Positions 27,142 through 36,369 of a DNA stretch of 64,000 nucleotides are shown in pieces; the first letter of the stretch is position 1; each line of letters opens with the position of its first letter. The position numbers and the translations under genes were made by a program. The notes under the pieces were generated by a model. It saw nothing but the letters and a program-made list of their open reading frames with translations, did no database searches and was not told the origin of the DNA. Origin of the DNA: MED-G116 sp038147495 (lineage in GTDB: Bacteria > Pseudomonadota > Alphaproteobacteria > Puniceispirillales > Puniceispirillaceae); the NCBI GenBank assembly GCA_038147495.1, contig JAYQTT010000003.1, positions 1-64,000 of the forward strand, given 5' to 3'.

Positions 27142-27866
27142 CACTGTCCCCCTTCATCCAGCTGGCGTGCCAGCAACGTGCTGAATTCCTGAGAAAATGT
27201 CTCAAGGCGCGCACCCAGCCGTTCAAGGTCGCCAGAGAATTTATTATAGGCAACAACCGCCGGTATTGCCGCCGCCAGACCAAGCGCTGTGGCAAACAAT
27301 GCCTCGGCGATACCCGGGGCAACCACGGCAAGGCTGGTGTTCTTTGAAGCCGCGATTGACTGGAATGAGCTCATAATCCCCCAAACGGTTCCAAGCAGAC
27401 CAACAAAGGGCGACACAGACCCGATAGACGCCAGCATGTTCATGCCACGCTCCAGCCGCTCCATCTCACGCGTGATGGTAAAATTCATCGACCTGTCGAT
27501 ACGGCTGACCAGAGATGCCCGCAGGTCAGACCGGCTTGCATTCGCCAGACCACGGGCCGTGGCACGGCGCCATTCCCGCATTGCCGCGACAAATACCCGG
27601 CTCATCGCATCATTCGCCTCGGCGCCGGTATTGTCATAAAGCTCGTCAAGTGAACCGCCAGACCAGAAAGATTCCTCAAAATCTGTCGCATTTTGCCGCT
27701 CCCGACGAAACGCCATCACCTTGTCCACAACAATTGCCCAACAGCATATGGACGCCGCAAGCAACAGGAGCATGACCAGCTTGACCAGCGGGTCTGCAGC
27801 CATGAACAGGCCCCAAATGCTCATATCGGTACCGGAATGCGTTACCACCGTTTCAACAGTTTCCAT
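27141..27866 (-). CDS. tolQ: Tol-Pal proton-channel subunit TolQ
   Basis: MotA/TolQ/ExbB family protein with three membrane helices: PLVKLVMLLLLAASICCWAIV near the start, then two helices around GSVSPFVGLLGTVWGIMSSF and LFATALGLAAAIPAVVAYNKF. 241 residues. The large cytoplasmic loop carries LERGMNMLASI. It heads the tolQRAB run and follows ybgC after an 84-base gap. Confidence 0.95.
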   Translation of the reverse strand: METVETVVTHSGTDMSIWGLFMAADPLVKLVMLLLLAASICCWAIVVDKVMAFRRERQNATDFEESFWSGGSLDELYDNTGAEANDAMSRVFVAAMREWRRATARGLANASRSDLRASLVSRIDRSMNFTITREMERLERGMNMLASIGSVSPFVGLLGTVWGIMSSFQSIAASKNTSLAVVAPGIAEALFATALGLAAAIPAVVAYNKFSGDLERLGARLETFSQEFSTLLARQLDEGGQ

Positions 27867-27953
27867 CAATCGTTCCCACTTATCCTTTTTGGTTCAATTC
27901 ACCGCTGGTCCTTTTCACCGGACCGCATGACGGCTCATCGATTTGAAGCCGCT

Positions 27954-28424
27954 TCATCCCTGTCCAGCCAACAGCTTGTCCAGAAGTGAAGCGGGCATAC
28001 GAACAGGCGATGCCTGCCCTACTCCATCGATCCGGACATACACTATGTCCACGACAACTCCGGCAAGAATGTGGCCAGTTTCCTGATTTTTAATGGTTTG
28101 CTCCATTTTCACCGTCAGCCGTGACGATTTGACCACACGACTGGTGACACACAGCACCGCGCCAAGTCCTGCCGGCTTGGCAAAATCTATCTCTGCCCGG
28201 CGCACAACAAAGGCATGACCGCCATCAGCGGTGATAAGATTTTCCTGAAAAATCCCACAAAGACGGAGGCAGGCAGAGCGCGCCCGCTCGGCAAATTTGA
28301 GGTAATTGGCATGATAGACAATCCCGCCAAGGTCTGTGTCTTCATATTGAACGCGCAGCAGATAATGATGCCCGAAAGCATCAATCCACCCGTCCAGTTC
28401 CGCCGACTCAGAGGTCATCATCAT
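27954..28424 (-). CDS. ybgC: Tol-Pal-associated acyl-CoA thioesterase YbgC
   Basis: Hotdog-fold thioesterase encoded in most tol-pal loci, acting on short acyl-CoA or acyl-ACP. It shows the 4-hydroxybenzoyl-CoA thioesterase motif VQYEDTDLGGIVYHANYLKFAERAR, whose Asp is catalytic, and VDIVYVRIDG near the end. About 156 residues. Three consecutive ATG codons and one upstream (28433) make the exact start uncertain; all overlap the ruvB 3' end slightly, consistent with one operon. Confidence 0.9.
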   Translation of the reverse strand: MMMTSESAELDGWIDAFGHHYLLRVQYEDTDLGGIVYHANYLKFAERARSACLRLCGIFQENLITADGGHAFVVRRAEIDFAKPAGLGAVLCVTSRVVKSSRLTVKMEQTIKNQETGHILAGVVVDIVYVRIDGVGQASPVRMPASLLDKLLAGQG

Positions 28425-29460
28425 CCCGGACATCGGCCAGCATGTCGAGTTGCTGGCTCGCCGCCGCAGTTGGCGTCAGGCCAAGATAATCCCAACCCGC
28501 AGACGACAAACACCGTCCCCGCGGTGTTCGCATGAGCAGACCGGTCTGCATCAGATAAGGCTCTATAACCTCCTCAAGCACATCGCGTTGCTCAGAGAGC
28601 ACCGCCGCCAATGTCTCAACGCCAACAGGACCGCCATTATAATTTTCGGCAAGACATCCAAGGTAGCGGCGATCCATGGCGTCCAGTCCAGCCGCATCAA
28701 CCTCCAGACGGCCAAGTGCCGCATCGGCAATCTCGGCACCAACCGTTTGATGACCGGCAACGCTGGCAATGTCACGAACCCGGCGCAATAAACGCCCGGC
28801 AACCCGTGGGGTGCCACGGGCACGCCCGGCAATCTCCGCCGCACCATCACTGGCGAGATCCAGATCGAGCATCTGTGCCTGACGATTGAGAATTTGAACA
28901 AGCTCATCGCGCTCATAGAATTGCATTCGCATCTGGATACCGAAGCGGTCACGCAGTGGTGTCGTCAACAGCCCGGAACGCGTTGTTGCACCAACAAGCG
29001 TGAAGGCCGGCAGATCAATCCGAACAGACCGCGCCGATGGCCCCTCGCCAATGATCAAATCCAGCTGGAAATCTTCCATCGCCGGATAGAGGACTTCTTC
29101 AACAGCCGGTGCCAGACGATGAATTTCATCAATAAACAGCACATCACGCGGGCGCAGATTGGTCAAAAGGGCGGCAAGGTCACCGGCGCGGGCAATCACC
29201 GGGCCGGAGGTGGCCCGAAAGCCGACACCAAGCTCTGTTGAAATGATTTGCGCGAGGGTTGTTTTACCCAGACCCGGCGGACCATGCAGCAACGTGTGAT
29301 CCATGGCGTCACCACGGTTTCTGGCCGCATGAATAAAGGTCTCCAGATTGGCTCGGCCATTGCCCTGCCCGATAAATTCATCAAGCGTCGTTGGCCGAAG
29401 CGCGGTGTCGCCTCGCTCAAAATTATCACCGCTGATCAGGCGTTCTTCATCACCGGACAT
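28408..29460 (-). CDS. ruvB: Holliday junction branch-migration ATPase RuvB
   Basis: AAA+ motor that drives branch migration with RuvA. 350 residues: LRPTTLDEFIGQ, Walker A HGPPGLGKTTLAQ, Walker B VLFIDEIHRL, sensor GATTRSGLLTTPLRDRFGI, the arginine-rich GTPRVAGRLLRRVRD and the winged-helix end PRGRCLSSAGWDYLGL. Its ATG abuts the ruvA stop. Confidence 0.97.
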   Translation of the reverse strand: MSGDEERLISGDNFERGDTALRPTTLDEFIGQGNGRANLETFIHAARNRGDAMDHTLLHGPPGLGKTTLAQIISTELGVGFRATSGPVIARAGDLAALLTNLRPRDVLFIDEIHRLAPAVEEVLYPAMEDFQLDLIIGEGPSARSVRIDLPAFTLVGATTRSGLLTTPLRDRFGIQMRMQFYERDELVQILNRQAQMLDLDLASDGAAEIAGRARGTPRVAGRLLRRVRDIASVAGHQTVGAEIADAALGRLEVDAAGLDAMDRRYLGCLAENYNGGPVGVETLAAVLSEQRDVLEEVIEPYLMQTGLLMRTPRGRCLSSAGWDYLGLTPTAAASQQLDMLADVRDDDDL

Positions 29461-30102
29461 CTAGCTACCCATTTCCTGCAAGGCACCGGCAATCAGCGCC
29501 GATACATCATCCTTGCCGTTGGCATCGACAATTTTCTGGCGCGCCCGCAAAAGGGCGCCATGCGCTTCCTGCCGACCATAACCCAAATTCAACAATGCCG
29601 ACATCGCATCGCCAAGGGCCGCGTCACCTCCTGCGCCAACACCCGCGGCGCCATCACCAGCCGAAACACCGCCGCCAAATCCAGTTGCAAGGCTGGGCAG
29701 GCGGCCAATTTTTTCCGCCAGTTCATTCACCACGCGTTGCGCCAGCTTTGGCCCAACACCATCGGCGCGGCTGACCATAGCCTTGTCGCTTGCCATGATG
29801 GCTGAGGCGAGTTCGGCCGGCGTGAGAACAGACAAAATCGCCATCGCCGCCTTTGCACCAACGCCCTGAACACTTGTCAGCAATCTAAAAGCATCGCGTT
29901 CGGCCGGCTCCAAAAAGCCGAAGAGGGTCATGCTATCCTCGCGGACAATCATTTCAGTCAGCAGGGTGACCGCCGGATCAGCAAGGCCAAGTCGTGCCTG
30001 CGTTTTGCCAGACACGGTGATGGCATAGCCAACCCCCGCCACATCGAGAATGACGCCGCTCTCGCCCAGTTCGACAATTGTACCGCGGAGCTGCGCGATC
30101 AT
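29461..30102 (-). CDS. ruvA: Holliday junction DNA-binding protein RuvA
   Basis: Tetrameric junction-binding protein that loads RuvB. 213 residues: an N-terminal OB fold (MIAQLRGTIVELGESGVILD), two helix-hairpin-helix motifs (LTSVQGVGAKAAMAILS and ADGVGPKLAQRVVNELAEKI), a Gly/Ala-rich linker and a C-terminal RuvB-binding domain (ALLNLGYGRQEAHGALLRA). It overlaps ruvC by 4 bases. Confidence 0.96.
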   Translation of the reverse strand: MIAQLRGTIVELGESGVILDVAGVGYAITVSGKTQARLGLADPAVTLLTEMIVREDSMTLFGFLEPAERDAFRLLTSVQGVGAKAAMAILSVLTPAELASAIMASDKAMVSRADGVGPKLAQRVVNELAEKIGRLPSLATGFGGGVSAGDGAAGVGAGGDAALGDAMSALLNLGYGRQEAHGALLRARQKIVDANGKDDVSALIAGALQEMGS

Positions 30103-30704
30103 TTGTTATCCTTTTCTGCATCCCGGGCAAGGGCTCTTTCAATCGCCGCAGAAAGACCCGGTTGAGGTGTGTCCTTACCGGTGGAGCCTACCCTTGCCGC
30201 GGGCGCAACACCAGTTCTGTTTGTTGCCGCAGCGATATCAATAGGTGCCTGATGGCCAGCGGCTATGGCAATCGCCAGCGCATCGGCGGCATCGGCATTT
30301 TTTGGTGTCACGCCAAGCAATCGTTCGACCATCGCGGTGACCTGCTTTTTGTCTGCCGCTCCGGAACCGGTGACCGCTTTTTTCACATAGCGTGCGGCAA
30401 TCTCTGTAACCTCCAGCCCGGCGGCACCACATTGCATGATTGCCACCCCGCGCGCCATCCCAAGTTTAAGCGCTGACGCTGCCGATTTGGCGACAAAAAT
30501 CTCTTCAATTGATGCGACATCGGGCGCGTGGTTAGCGATCACCGCGGCCAGCTCGGTGGCAATATGGTCAAGCCTGATGGCGTCCGGTGCGGACGGATCA
30601 GGCTTGATCACACCATTACCAACATGGCGCAAGCGGTTTTCATGTTGTTCAACAACGCCCCAGCCGGTTCTGCGAATCCCGGGATCAATTCCAAGAATGC
30701 GCAT
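30099..30704 (-). CDS. ruvC: Crossover junction endodeoxyribonuclease RuvC
   Basis: Resolves Holliday junctions by symmetrical nicking. 201 residues with catalytic acidic residues in MRILGIDPGIRRTGWG (Asp7), SIEEIFVAKSAASALKLG and NADAADALAIAIAAGH. The C-terminal 40 residues (TGKDTPQPGLSAAIERALAR) extend beyond the usual fold. Confidence 0.96.
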   Translation of the reverse strand: MRILGIDPGIRRTGWGVVEQHENRLRHVGNGVIKPDPSAPDAIRLDHIATELAAVIANHAPDVASIEEIFVAKSAASALKLGMARGVAIMQCGAAGLEVTEIAARYVKKAVTGSGAADKKQVTAMVERLLGVTPKNADAADALAIAIAAGHQAPIDIAAATNRTGVAPAARVGSTGKDTPQPGLSAAIERALARDAEKDNK

Positions 30705-30718
30705 CCGGCACCGCCTGA

Positions 30719-31459
30719 CTAGGCCAGCTTGGCCAGAATGTCGTCGGGAATATCAAAATTTGACGCAATCGATTGCACGTCATCATTGTCATCAAGCGTA
30801 TCAAGAAGCTTGATTAGGGTTGACGCCTGATCTTCGTTTACTTCAATCGTGTTTTGCGGCTTCCAGACAAGACCCGACTCCTCCGGCGCGCCAAAAACGG
30901 CATCAAGTGCCTCGCTTACCGCGTTAAAATCTTCCGGCGCACAGGTGATTTCATGCCCATTTTCGTCTGACTCGACATTATCCGCACCCGCTTCAAGCGC
31001 TGCCTCAAACATGGCATCGGCATCGGCGACATCAGCCGGATATATCATCTGGCCAACACGATCAAACATGAAACTCACCGAACCGGTCTCGCCAAGTGAA
31101 CCGCCAAATTTGCTGAATGCGGCACGCACCTCAGAGGCCGTGCGATTGCGGTTGTCGGTCATGCTTTCAACAATCAACGCGGTGCCACCGGGGCCATAGC
31201 CCTCATAGCGAATTTCATCGAAGTTATCGCCTTCACCGCCCTCGGCGCGTTTGAGCACACGCTCGATGTTGTCCTTTGGCATATTTGCCGCACGTGCCGC
31301 CGCCAAAGCTGTCCGCAGACGCGGGTTTGACGATGGATCGGTGCTGCTTCGCGCCGCCACGGTCAATTCCTTGATGAGGCGGCCAAAAATCTTCGCCCGC
31401 TTTTTGTCCTGTGCACCTTTGCGATGCTGAATATTTTTAAATTTACTATGGCCTGCCAT
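30719..31459 (-). CDS. yebC: YebC/PmpR-type transcription/translation factor
   Basis: Cytoplasmic DUF28 protein; members act as DNA-binding regulators and some help ribosomes through proline stretches. 246 residues with the signature start AGHSKFKNIQHRKGAQDKKR, PKDNIERVLKRAEGG, YEGYGPGGTALIVE and the acidic middle domain. It sits 14 bases upstream of ruvC, its usual position. Confidence 0.96.
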   Translation of the reverse strand: MAGHSKFKNIQHRKGAQDKKRAKIFGRLIKELTVAARSSTDPSSNPRLRTALAAARAANMPKDNIERVLKRAEGGEGDNFDEIRYEGYGPGGTALIVESMTDNRNRTASEVRAAFSKFGGSLGETGSVSFMFDRVGQMIYPADVADADAMFEAALEAGADNVESDENGHEITCAPEDFNAVSEALDAVFGAPEESGLVWKPQNTIEVNEDQASTLIKLLDTLDDNDDVQSIASNFDIPDDILAKLA

Positions 31460-31652
31460 TGATCTGTCTTTAAATTTTCTATCGTTAAAGCATCATGGGA
31501 CATTGCCAATCATGTGTTGGTCATGCAGCAAAGCACGCCATCGCCGATGAGGGCGCAATCCCTTTCGCATGTCTATAGCAGAGTTTCACCATGGGATTCA
31601 ATGTGGCAGCAGGGCTGATGGTGGATTAAAGTCCGGCGACAGGGCAATGAGG

Positions 31653-32450
31653 TCAGACGTTGCTGAGGCGGCCCCCTCGCCGGACCGGCTCTATGCTTCG
31701 TGCCAGCCCGTCATCCCCTGTTTCGACAACCACGCCGCACAAGCTTGGTTCACCCATAGCCACAGCCAGACGCCCCCCGCCTGTGCCGATAAAGCGCTCT
31801 GTCGCGACCTGTTTTTGCATGCCGATCACGCTGTCATAATCGCCGCACATACCGGCGTCTGTCTGATAGGCAGTCCCCCCCGCCAGGATTTGATGATCTG
31901 CGGTCGGCACATGCGTGTGCGTGCCAACGACAAGCGATGCCCGCCCGTCAGCATAATGCCCAAGCGCCATCTTCTCGGACGTGGCCTCGCCATGCACATC
32001 AACAAGAATGAAATCTGCGTCACGGCCAAGACGGTTGCGAACAAGCGCGTCATTGAGCGCGGTAAACGCCGGATCATTTGGCGACATGAACAAATTGGTC
32101 ATGATGTTCACCACCGTCAGCCGCTGACCCGCGTCATTGGTCACCGAGGCAACGCCCTTGCCGGGGGTGCCTTCAACCATGTTCAACGGCCGAACCAGTC
32201 TTGGCTCATTGTCGATGTAGGGGATAATCTCGCGCTTGTCCCAAACATGATTTCCGGTCGTCAAGACGTCAGCGCCTGCAGCGAACAGATCATCACAAAT
32301 GCCCGGTGTTATACCAAAACCGCCGGCGGCGTTCTCACAATTGACGACAGCAAAATCAACGGCAAGTTCATCGCGCAGGTCGCGCAATTGGGTAATGACC
32401 CGGTTACGGGCGGTGCGCCCAACAATGTCCCCTAAAAACAAAACCCGCAT
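31653..32450 (-). CDS. YmdB-family metallophosphoesterase
   Basis: TIGR00282 family phosphodiesterase; characterised members hydrolyse 2',3'-cAMP. About 265 residues. Metal-site motifs are VLFLGDIVGRTARN, NCENAAGGFGIT, TTGNHVWDKREI, VDVHGEATSEK and VVGTHTHVPTADHQI. The ATG at 32448-32450 (MRVLFLGD) is the family start; five upstream codons overlap the cyclo-ligase gene. This protein should not be confused with the enterobacterial macrodomain protein also called YmdB. Confidence 0.92.
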   Translation of the reverse strand: MRVLFLGDIVGRTARNRVITQLRDLRDELAVDFAVVNCENAAGGFGITPGICDDLFAAGADVLTTGNHVWDKREIIPYIDNEPRLVRPLNMVEGTPGKGVASVTNDAGQRLTVVNIMTNLFMSPNDPAFTALNDALVRNRLGRDADFILVDVHGEATSEKMALGHYADGRASLVVGTHTHVPTADHQILAGGTAYQTDAGMCGDYDSVIGMQKQVATERFIGTGGGRLAVAMGEPSLCGVVVETGDDGLARSIEPVRRGGRLSNV

Positions 32451-32461
32451 CGCTGTTTCCA

Positions 32462-33100
32462 TCATCCCTTCATCGTATCGTCGCGATCAACTGGCCATAC
32501 CAGCCCTTCAGGCGTCAGCACGGCATCAAGCGCCATGTCATAAGGCCCTGTCGGCACGGCGGCAACCTTTTGACCGGAGAAAGCCAAGCCAATGACGCGC
32601 ACGTCCCGCTCCTTATCTCTGAGATTGGCGATAGTGCGGTCATAAAATCCGCCACCATAGCCAAGTCGCCAACATCCCGCATCAAAGGCAAGCATCGGCG
32701 CAAGGATTACGTCCGGATCAATTTTCCTGTTGGCAGACGGCGGTTGTTTTGTGCCATATGGCCCCTCCGCCAACGGCATCCCGGGTGCCCATTGGTGAAA
32801 GCTGAGCGGGTTTTCCGGTTCAGGCGTAATTGGCATGACTGTGGTCATGCCAGCCGCAACAAGTTCGCCAACCAATGCGATCGGCGACAGCTCTGATCTG
32901 ATTGGCAGATAGGCCGCATAAACCCCAACGCCAAAAGATTCGATCAAACCCGCTGCAAAACCGGCAAGATGTTGCGGCGCTTCCGGCTGCTCACTCATCA
33001 GGGCGGCGCGCCGACTGGCCGCATCCTTGCGCATCAGCGCTTTGGCCGTGACAATATCATGGCTGGAATGCGTCGGTGATCCGGATGGTGCGGCAGACAT
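32462..33100 (-). CDS. 5-formyltetrahydrofolate cyclo-ligase
   Basis: Converts 5-formyl-THF to 5,10-methenyl-THF using ATP. About 212 residues; the substrate and metal motif LGYGGGFYDRTIANLRD and the preceding DVILAPMLAFDAGCWR are clear. The ATG at 33098-33100 is chosen; the frame continues 12 codons further up. It lies directly downstream of the 6S RNA, the order found across proteobacteria. Confidence 0.92.
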   Translation of the reverse strand: MSAAPSGSPTHSSHDIVTAKALMRKDAASRRAALMSEQPEAPQHLAGFAAGLIESFGVGVYAAYLPIRSELSPIALVGELVAAGMTTVMPITPEPENPLSFHQWAPGMPLAEGPYGTKQPPSANRKIDPDVILAPMLAFDAGCWRLGYGGGFYDRTIANLRDKERDVRVIGLAFSGQKVAAVPTGPYDMALDAVLTPEGLVWPVDRDDTMKG

Positions 33101-33160
33101 GAAATGACCTTGGCAGAGAAATGCTTTGAGGCGCAAGGTCTGGAGTGACCCGGAGAATGG

Positions 33161-33318
33161 GCGGCAACCAGAATTCCCGTCGGTGTAAACATCCTCTGTG
33201 ACCTGCTTAGCAGGTGGGCGCCGCGAATAATCAGACCACGGCCTGACCAGAGACAGCTCCCGAGAGAAGTTTTATGGCCCCAGGGATTGAAAAACCAGAC
33301 GCAGAGTCCAGTTGCCGC
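33161..33318 (-). ncRNA. ssrS: 6S RNA
   Basis: Small RNA that mimics an open promoter and sequesters the housekeeping RNA polymerase. Read on the minus strand, the 158-base segment is closed by a perfect 8-bp stem (GCGGCAAC at 33161-33168 on the plus strand with GTTGCCGC at 33311-33318). It contains the typical central segment CTCGGGAGCTGTC and the ACCTGCTAAGCAGGT hairpin. Its position between zapA and the 5-formyl-THF cyclo-ligase gene is the conserved location. The ends are inferred from the stem. Confidence 0.82.
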
Positions 33319-33400
33319 TTACCTTGCTATTTAATGATATGTGCCACGTCTTGCAAGCTGTCACGTCCTGCCAGCCACCACGTCTTGCAGATTATGCAGA

Positions 33401-33781
33401 TTATGAAGCGGGCGTGCTGTCAGCAGAGAGTGTTGCCGCAAGCGCACTGATTTTCGCCGCAGCCGATTCCAGCGCATCTGCGGCAATGTCTTCTGCCCGC
33501 TTTGCCGCGTCATTATCAATGGCCGCCGCGGCGGATTCGGACGCTGCTGTTTCAGAGGCTCCGGTCTCACTGGCCCCAGTCTCACTGGCCTTGTCAGCAA
33601 GAATCAGCGCCACCATCGCAAGAAGCCGCGCCTCACCAATCTGGCCGACTGACGAGACAAGCTGTTGCAAAATATCCTCAACCTCGCTTCCAAGGCGGGC
33701 CACATGCTCTTCCTCGCCGGCGCCGCACCCGATCTGATAGGGCGTACCATTCAGCCTGATGGTGACAACAGATTGGCTCAT
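33401..33781 (-). CDS. zapA: Cell division protein ZapA
   Basis: FtsZ-ring-associated protein that promotes protofilament bundling. 126 residues: an N-terminal ZapA domain (VVTIRLNGTPYQIGCGAGEEEHVARLG, then ILQQLVSSVGQIGEARLLAMVAL) and a C-terminal coiled coil. Between them is a small tandem repeat ASETG-ASETG-ASETA. It overlaps the upstream coiled-coil gene by 4 bases and lies next to 6S RNA. Confidence 0.85.
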   Translation of the reverse strand: MSQSVVTIRLNGTPYQIGCGAGEEEHVARLGSEVEDILQQLVSSVGQIGEARLLAMVALILADKASETGASETGASETAASESAAAAIDNDAAKRAEDIAADALESAAAKISALAATLSADSTPAS

Positions 33782-34047
33782 TGTTGCTCCCCGCTCCCGC
33801 TGGCTGCGGCCTTTTGCATGGCCGAGTTGATGATGGCCATCGCCTGCTCAACCTTGGCGTCAATCGATTGCAAATCCTGCAGCATACGCTCAGCGCCCGC
33901 AGCACCATCGCCGCCAGATGAACTTGATCGCGCCACAGCCGCCGATTCTAGCGCGGCAAGGGCGTCTTCTAGTTTCTTCTGGGCTTCAACGAGACGCGAC
34001 ATTGCGGCTTGATCTTTCATTTTGTTAAAATGTGATATGTCACTCAA
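33778..34047 (-). CDS. Small coiled-coil protein (DUF4164-like) upstream of zapA
   Basis: 89 residues forming two predicted amphipathic helices (MSRLVEAQKKLEDALAALES and MLQDLQSIDAKVEQAMAIIN) joined by a Ser/Gly linker. Length, composition and position before zapA match DUF4164 proteins of other alphaproteobacteria. The function is unknown; a role with ZapA in division is a guess from linkage. Confidence 0.6.
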   Translation of the reverse strand: MSDISHFNKMKDQAAMSRLVEAQKKLEDALAALESAAVARSSSSGGDGAAGAERMLQDLQSIDAKVEQAMAIINSAMQKAAASGSGEQQ

Positions 34048-34342
34048 CAGCGCTTTGTGCCGGGCAGGTTTGCCACAACGCCTTCGACAAATATCACAGA
34101 AAAGTTAGTCTGTTATCGGGCAAAGTTTGCATCAAGTGATAATTAAAATAAACCCCCAAAATGAGGCTTGCCGCGGCGACATCGAGTCAGTGCTGGCCGA
34201 TTTTTGTCGTTACGCCCCTACCAAACTCTGCGAGATAGATTGACGAACTGCCCCAAGACAGGCAGATTGCGGGCATCGTCCGTCGTCATCAAATATCGCA
34301 GTGTTACAGGCTCTCGCGATGCCGCACATCTGGAGGCCTCGA

Positions 34343-36319
34343 ATGGCAAATTCCCCTGATAGACAGTTAATGGCGAACGCCATTCGCGCACTTTCCATGG
34401 ACGCTGTTGAGGCGGCAAATTCCGGGCATCCGGGCATGCCGATGGGCATAGCAGACGCGGCAACAGCATTGTTTGCCGATCATCTGAAATTTGACGCATC
34501 TGCCCCACACTGGCCAGACCGCGACAGGTTCATCCTGTCCGCCGGACATGGATCAATGCTGATTTATGCGCTGCTTCATCTGACAGGTTATGCCGACATG
34601 ACCATGGACGAGCTTCGCAATTTCCGGCAACTGGGAGCAAAGACAGCCGGACATCCGGAATTTGGACATGCCGCCGGTATCGAGACCACCACCGGGCCAC
34701 TTGGTCAGGGGATCGCCAATGCCGTTGGCTTTGCCATGGCCGAACGGCATCTGGCGGCGCGCTTTGGTGCGGCGCTTGTTGACCACTACACCTATGTGAT
34801 CGCTGGTGACGGGTGCCTGATGGAAGGCATCAGCCACGAAGCCGCGTCAATGGCAGGCCATCTTGGTCTTGGCCGGATGATTGTGCTGTTTGATGATAAT
34901 GGAATTTCCATAGATGGCAGCACCGACCTTGCTGTTTCCGATGATATCTCGAGCCGGTTTGAGGCATATGGCTGGCAGGTGCTGAGCGTTGACGGCCACG
35001 ACATGGCAGCGGTTTCCAACGCCATCACCACAGCCAAGAGTGATGCGAAACGGCCAAGCCTGATTCGCTGCAAGACGGTGATTGGATATGGCGCGCCGAA
35101 GAAGGCAGGCACCTCCGGCGTCCATGGTGCACCGCTTGGCGATGAAGAAATTGCCGGTGCACGTGCCGCGCTTGGCTGGACATCTGAGCCGTTTGAAATC
35201 CCTGCCGATGTGGCGGCGAATTGGCGGGCCGTTGGCGCGAAGGGTCAAGCGGACCGCGCTGCATGGGAAGAACGCAAAGCGGCTGCAGATAGCACCGCCT
35301 TTGATATGGCGATGGGCGGCGATTGGGATGATGCCGTTGAAAAAGCCGTGCTGCAGTGGAAAAACAGTTTGGCCAGCGAGCCGCAAAAACTGGCAACCCG
35401 CGTGGCATCACAAAAGGCCATCGAAGCCATTTTGCCCGCTTGCCCTGCTTTGTTTGGTGGATCGGCTGACCTGACCGGGTCGAACAACACCCGGGTGGCC
35501 GCACATGAAGTTTTCACGGCAGATAATTATGCCGGCAGCTATATCCATTACGGCGTGCGTGAGCATGGTATGGCAGCCGCAATGAACGGGATCGCGTTGC
35601 ATGGTGGGGCGATTCCTTACGGCGCAACATTTCTTGTTTTTACAGATTATTGTCGGCCATCGATTCGTTTGTCAGCTCTGATGCGGCAACGTGCAATCTA
35701 TGTGATGACACATGATTCGATCGGTCTTGGTGAAGACGGACCAACGCACCAGCCGGTCGAACATCTGGCAGCGCTGCGTGCGATTCCGAACCTCAACATA
35801 TTCCGCCCTGGTGACGCCGTTGAAACGGCAGAAGCATGGCAATGCGCGATAGCAACCAAATCCACGCCTTCAATACTTGCGCTCAGCCGACAAGGGCTGG
35901 CGCAGTTCCGTGACGGCGATATGTCTGAAAACAAGACGGCAAAAGGTGCCTATATCATTGCTGGCGATGGTGACGCACGTCAGATCACCTTGCTGGCGTC
36001 AGGTTCGGAAGTTGAGATCGCACTTGAGGCGCATCAAAAACTTGCAGATGACGGCATTGCATCTACTGTTGTTTCGGTGCCTTGTCTTGATCTTTTCTGG
36101 CAACAGGATGCCGCTTACCGGGCCAGCATTCTTGGCACCGCGCCGCGCATCGTGATCGAGGCCGCACTGCGCCAGCCATGGGATCGTTTGCTTGGTGAGC
36201 GGGACGGTTTTGTTGGCATGGACGATTTCGGCGCCTCGGCACCGATCGCCGATTTGTATCGGCATTTTGGCATTACAAGTGACGCTGTCACCAAACTGGC
36301 AGCAAAGTTATTGGGATAG
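34343..36319 (+). CDS. tkt: Transketolase
   Basis: TPP enzyme moving two-carbon units in the pentose phosphate and Calvin pathways. 658 residues: RALSMDAVEAANSGHPGMPM, the TPP motif GDGCLMEGISHEAASMAGHL running to DDNGISIDG, the pyrimidine-domain segment HDSIGLGEDGPTHQPVEHLA, and the C-terminal domain. The ATG at 34343 is preceded by GGAGG. It starts a plus-strand run tkt-gap-efp-suhB of central metabolism and translation genes. Confidence 0.96.
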   Translation: MANSPDRQLMANAIRALSMDAVEAANSGHPGMPMGIADAATALFADHLKFDASAPHWPDRDRFILSAGHGSMLIYALLHLTGYADMTMDELRNFRQLGAKTAGHPEFGHAAGIETTTGPLGQGIANAVGFAMAERHLAARFGAALVDHYTYVIAGDGCLMEGISHEAASMAGHLGLGRMIVLFDDNGISIDGSTDLAVSDDISSRFEAYGWQVLSVDGHDMAAVSNAITTAKSDAKRPSLIRCKTVIGYGAPKKAGTSGVHGAPLGDEEIAGARAALGWTSEPFEIPADVAANWRAVGAKGQADRAAWEERKAAADSTAFDMAMGGDWDDAVEKAVLQWKNSLASEPQKLATRVASQKAIEAILPACPALFGGSADLTGSNNTRVAAHEVFTADNYAGSYIHYGVREHGMAAAMNGIALHGGAIPYGATFLVFTDYCRPSIRLSALMRQRAIYVMTHDSIGLGEDGPTHQPVEHLAALRAIPNLNIFRPGDAVETAEAWQCAIATKSTPSILALSRQGLAQFRDGDMSENKTAKGAYIIAGDGDARQITLLASGSEVEIALEAHQKLADDGIASTVVSVPCLDLFWQQDAAYRASILGTAPRIVIEAALRQPWDRLLGERDGFVGMDDFGASAPIADLYRHFGITSDAVTKLAAKLLG

Positions 36320-36369
36320 AGCCAAACAATTAAGGAACCAACAAAGACAGCAATGAAGAGGAGCATGTC

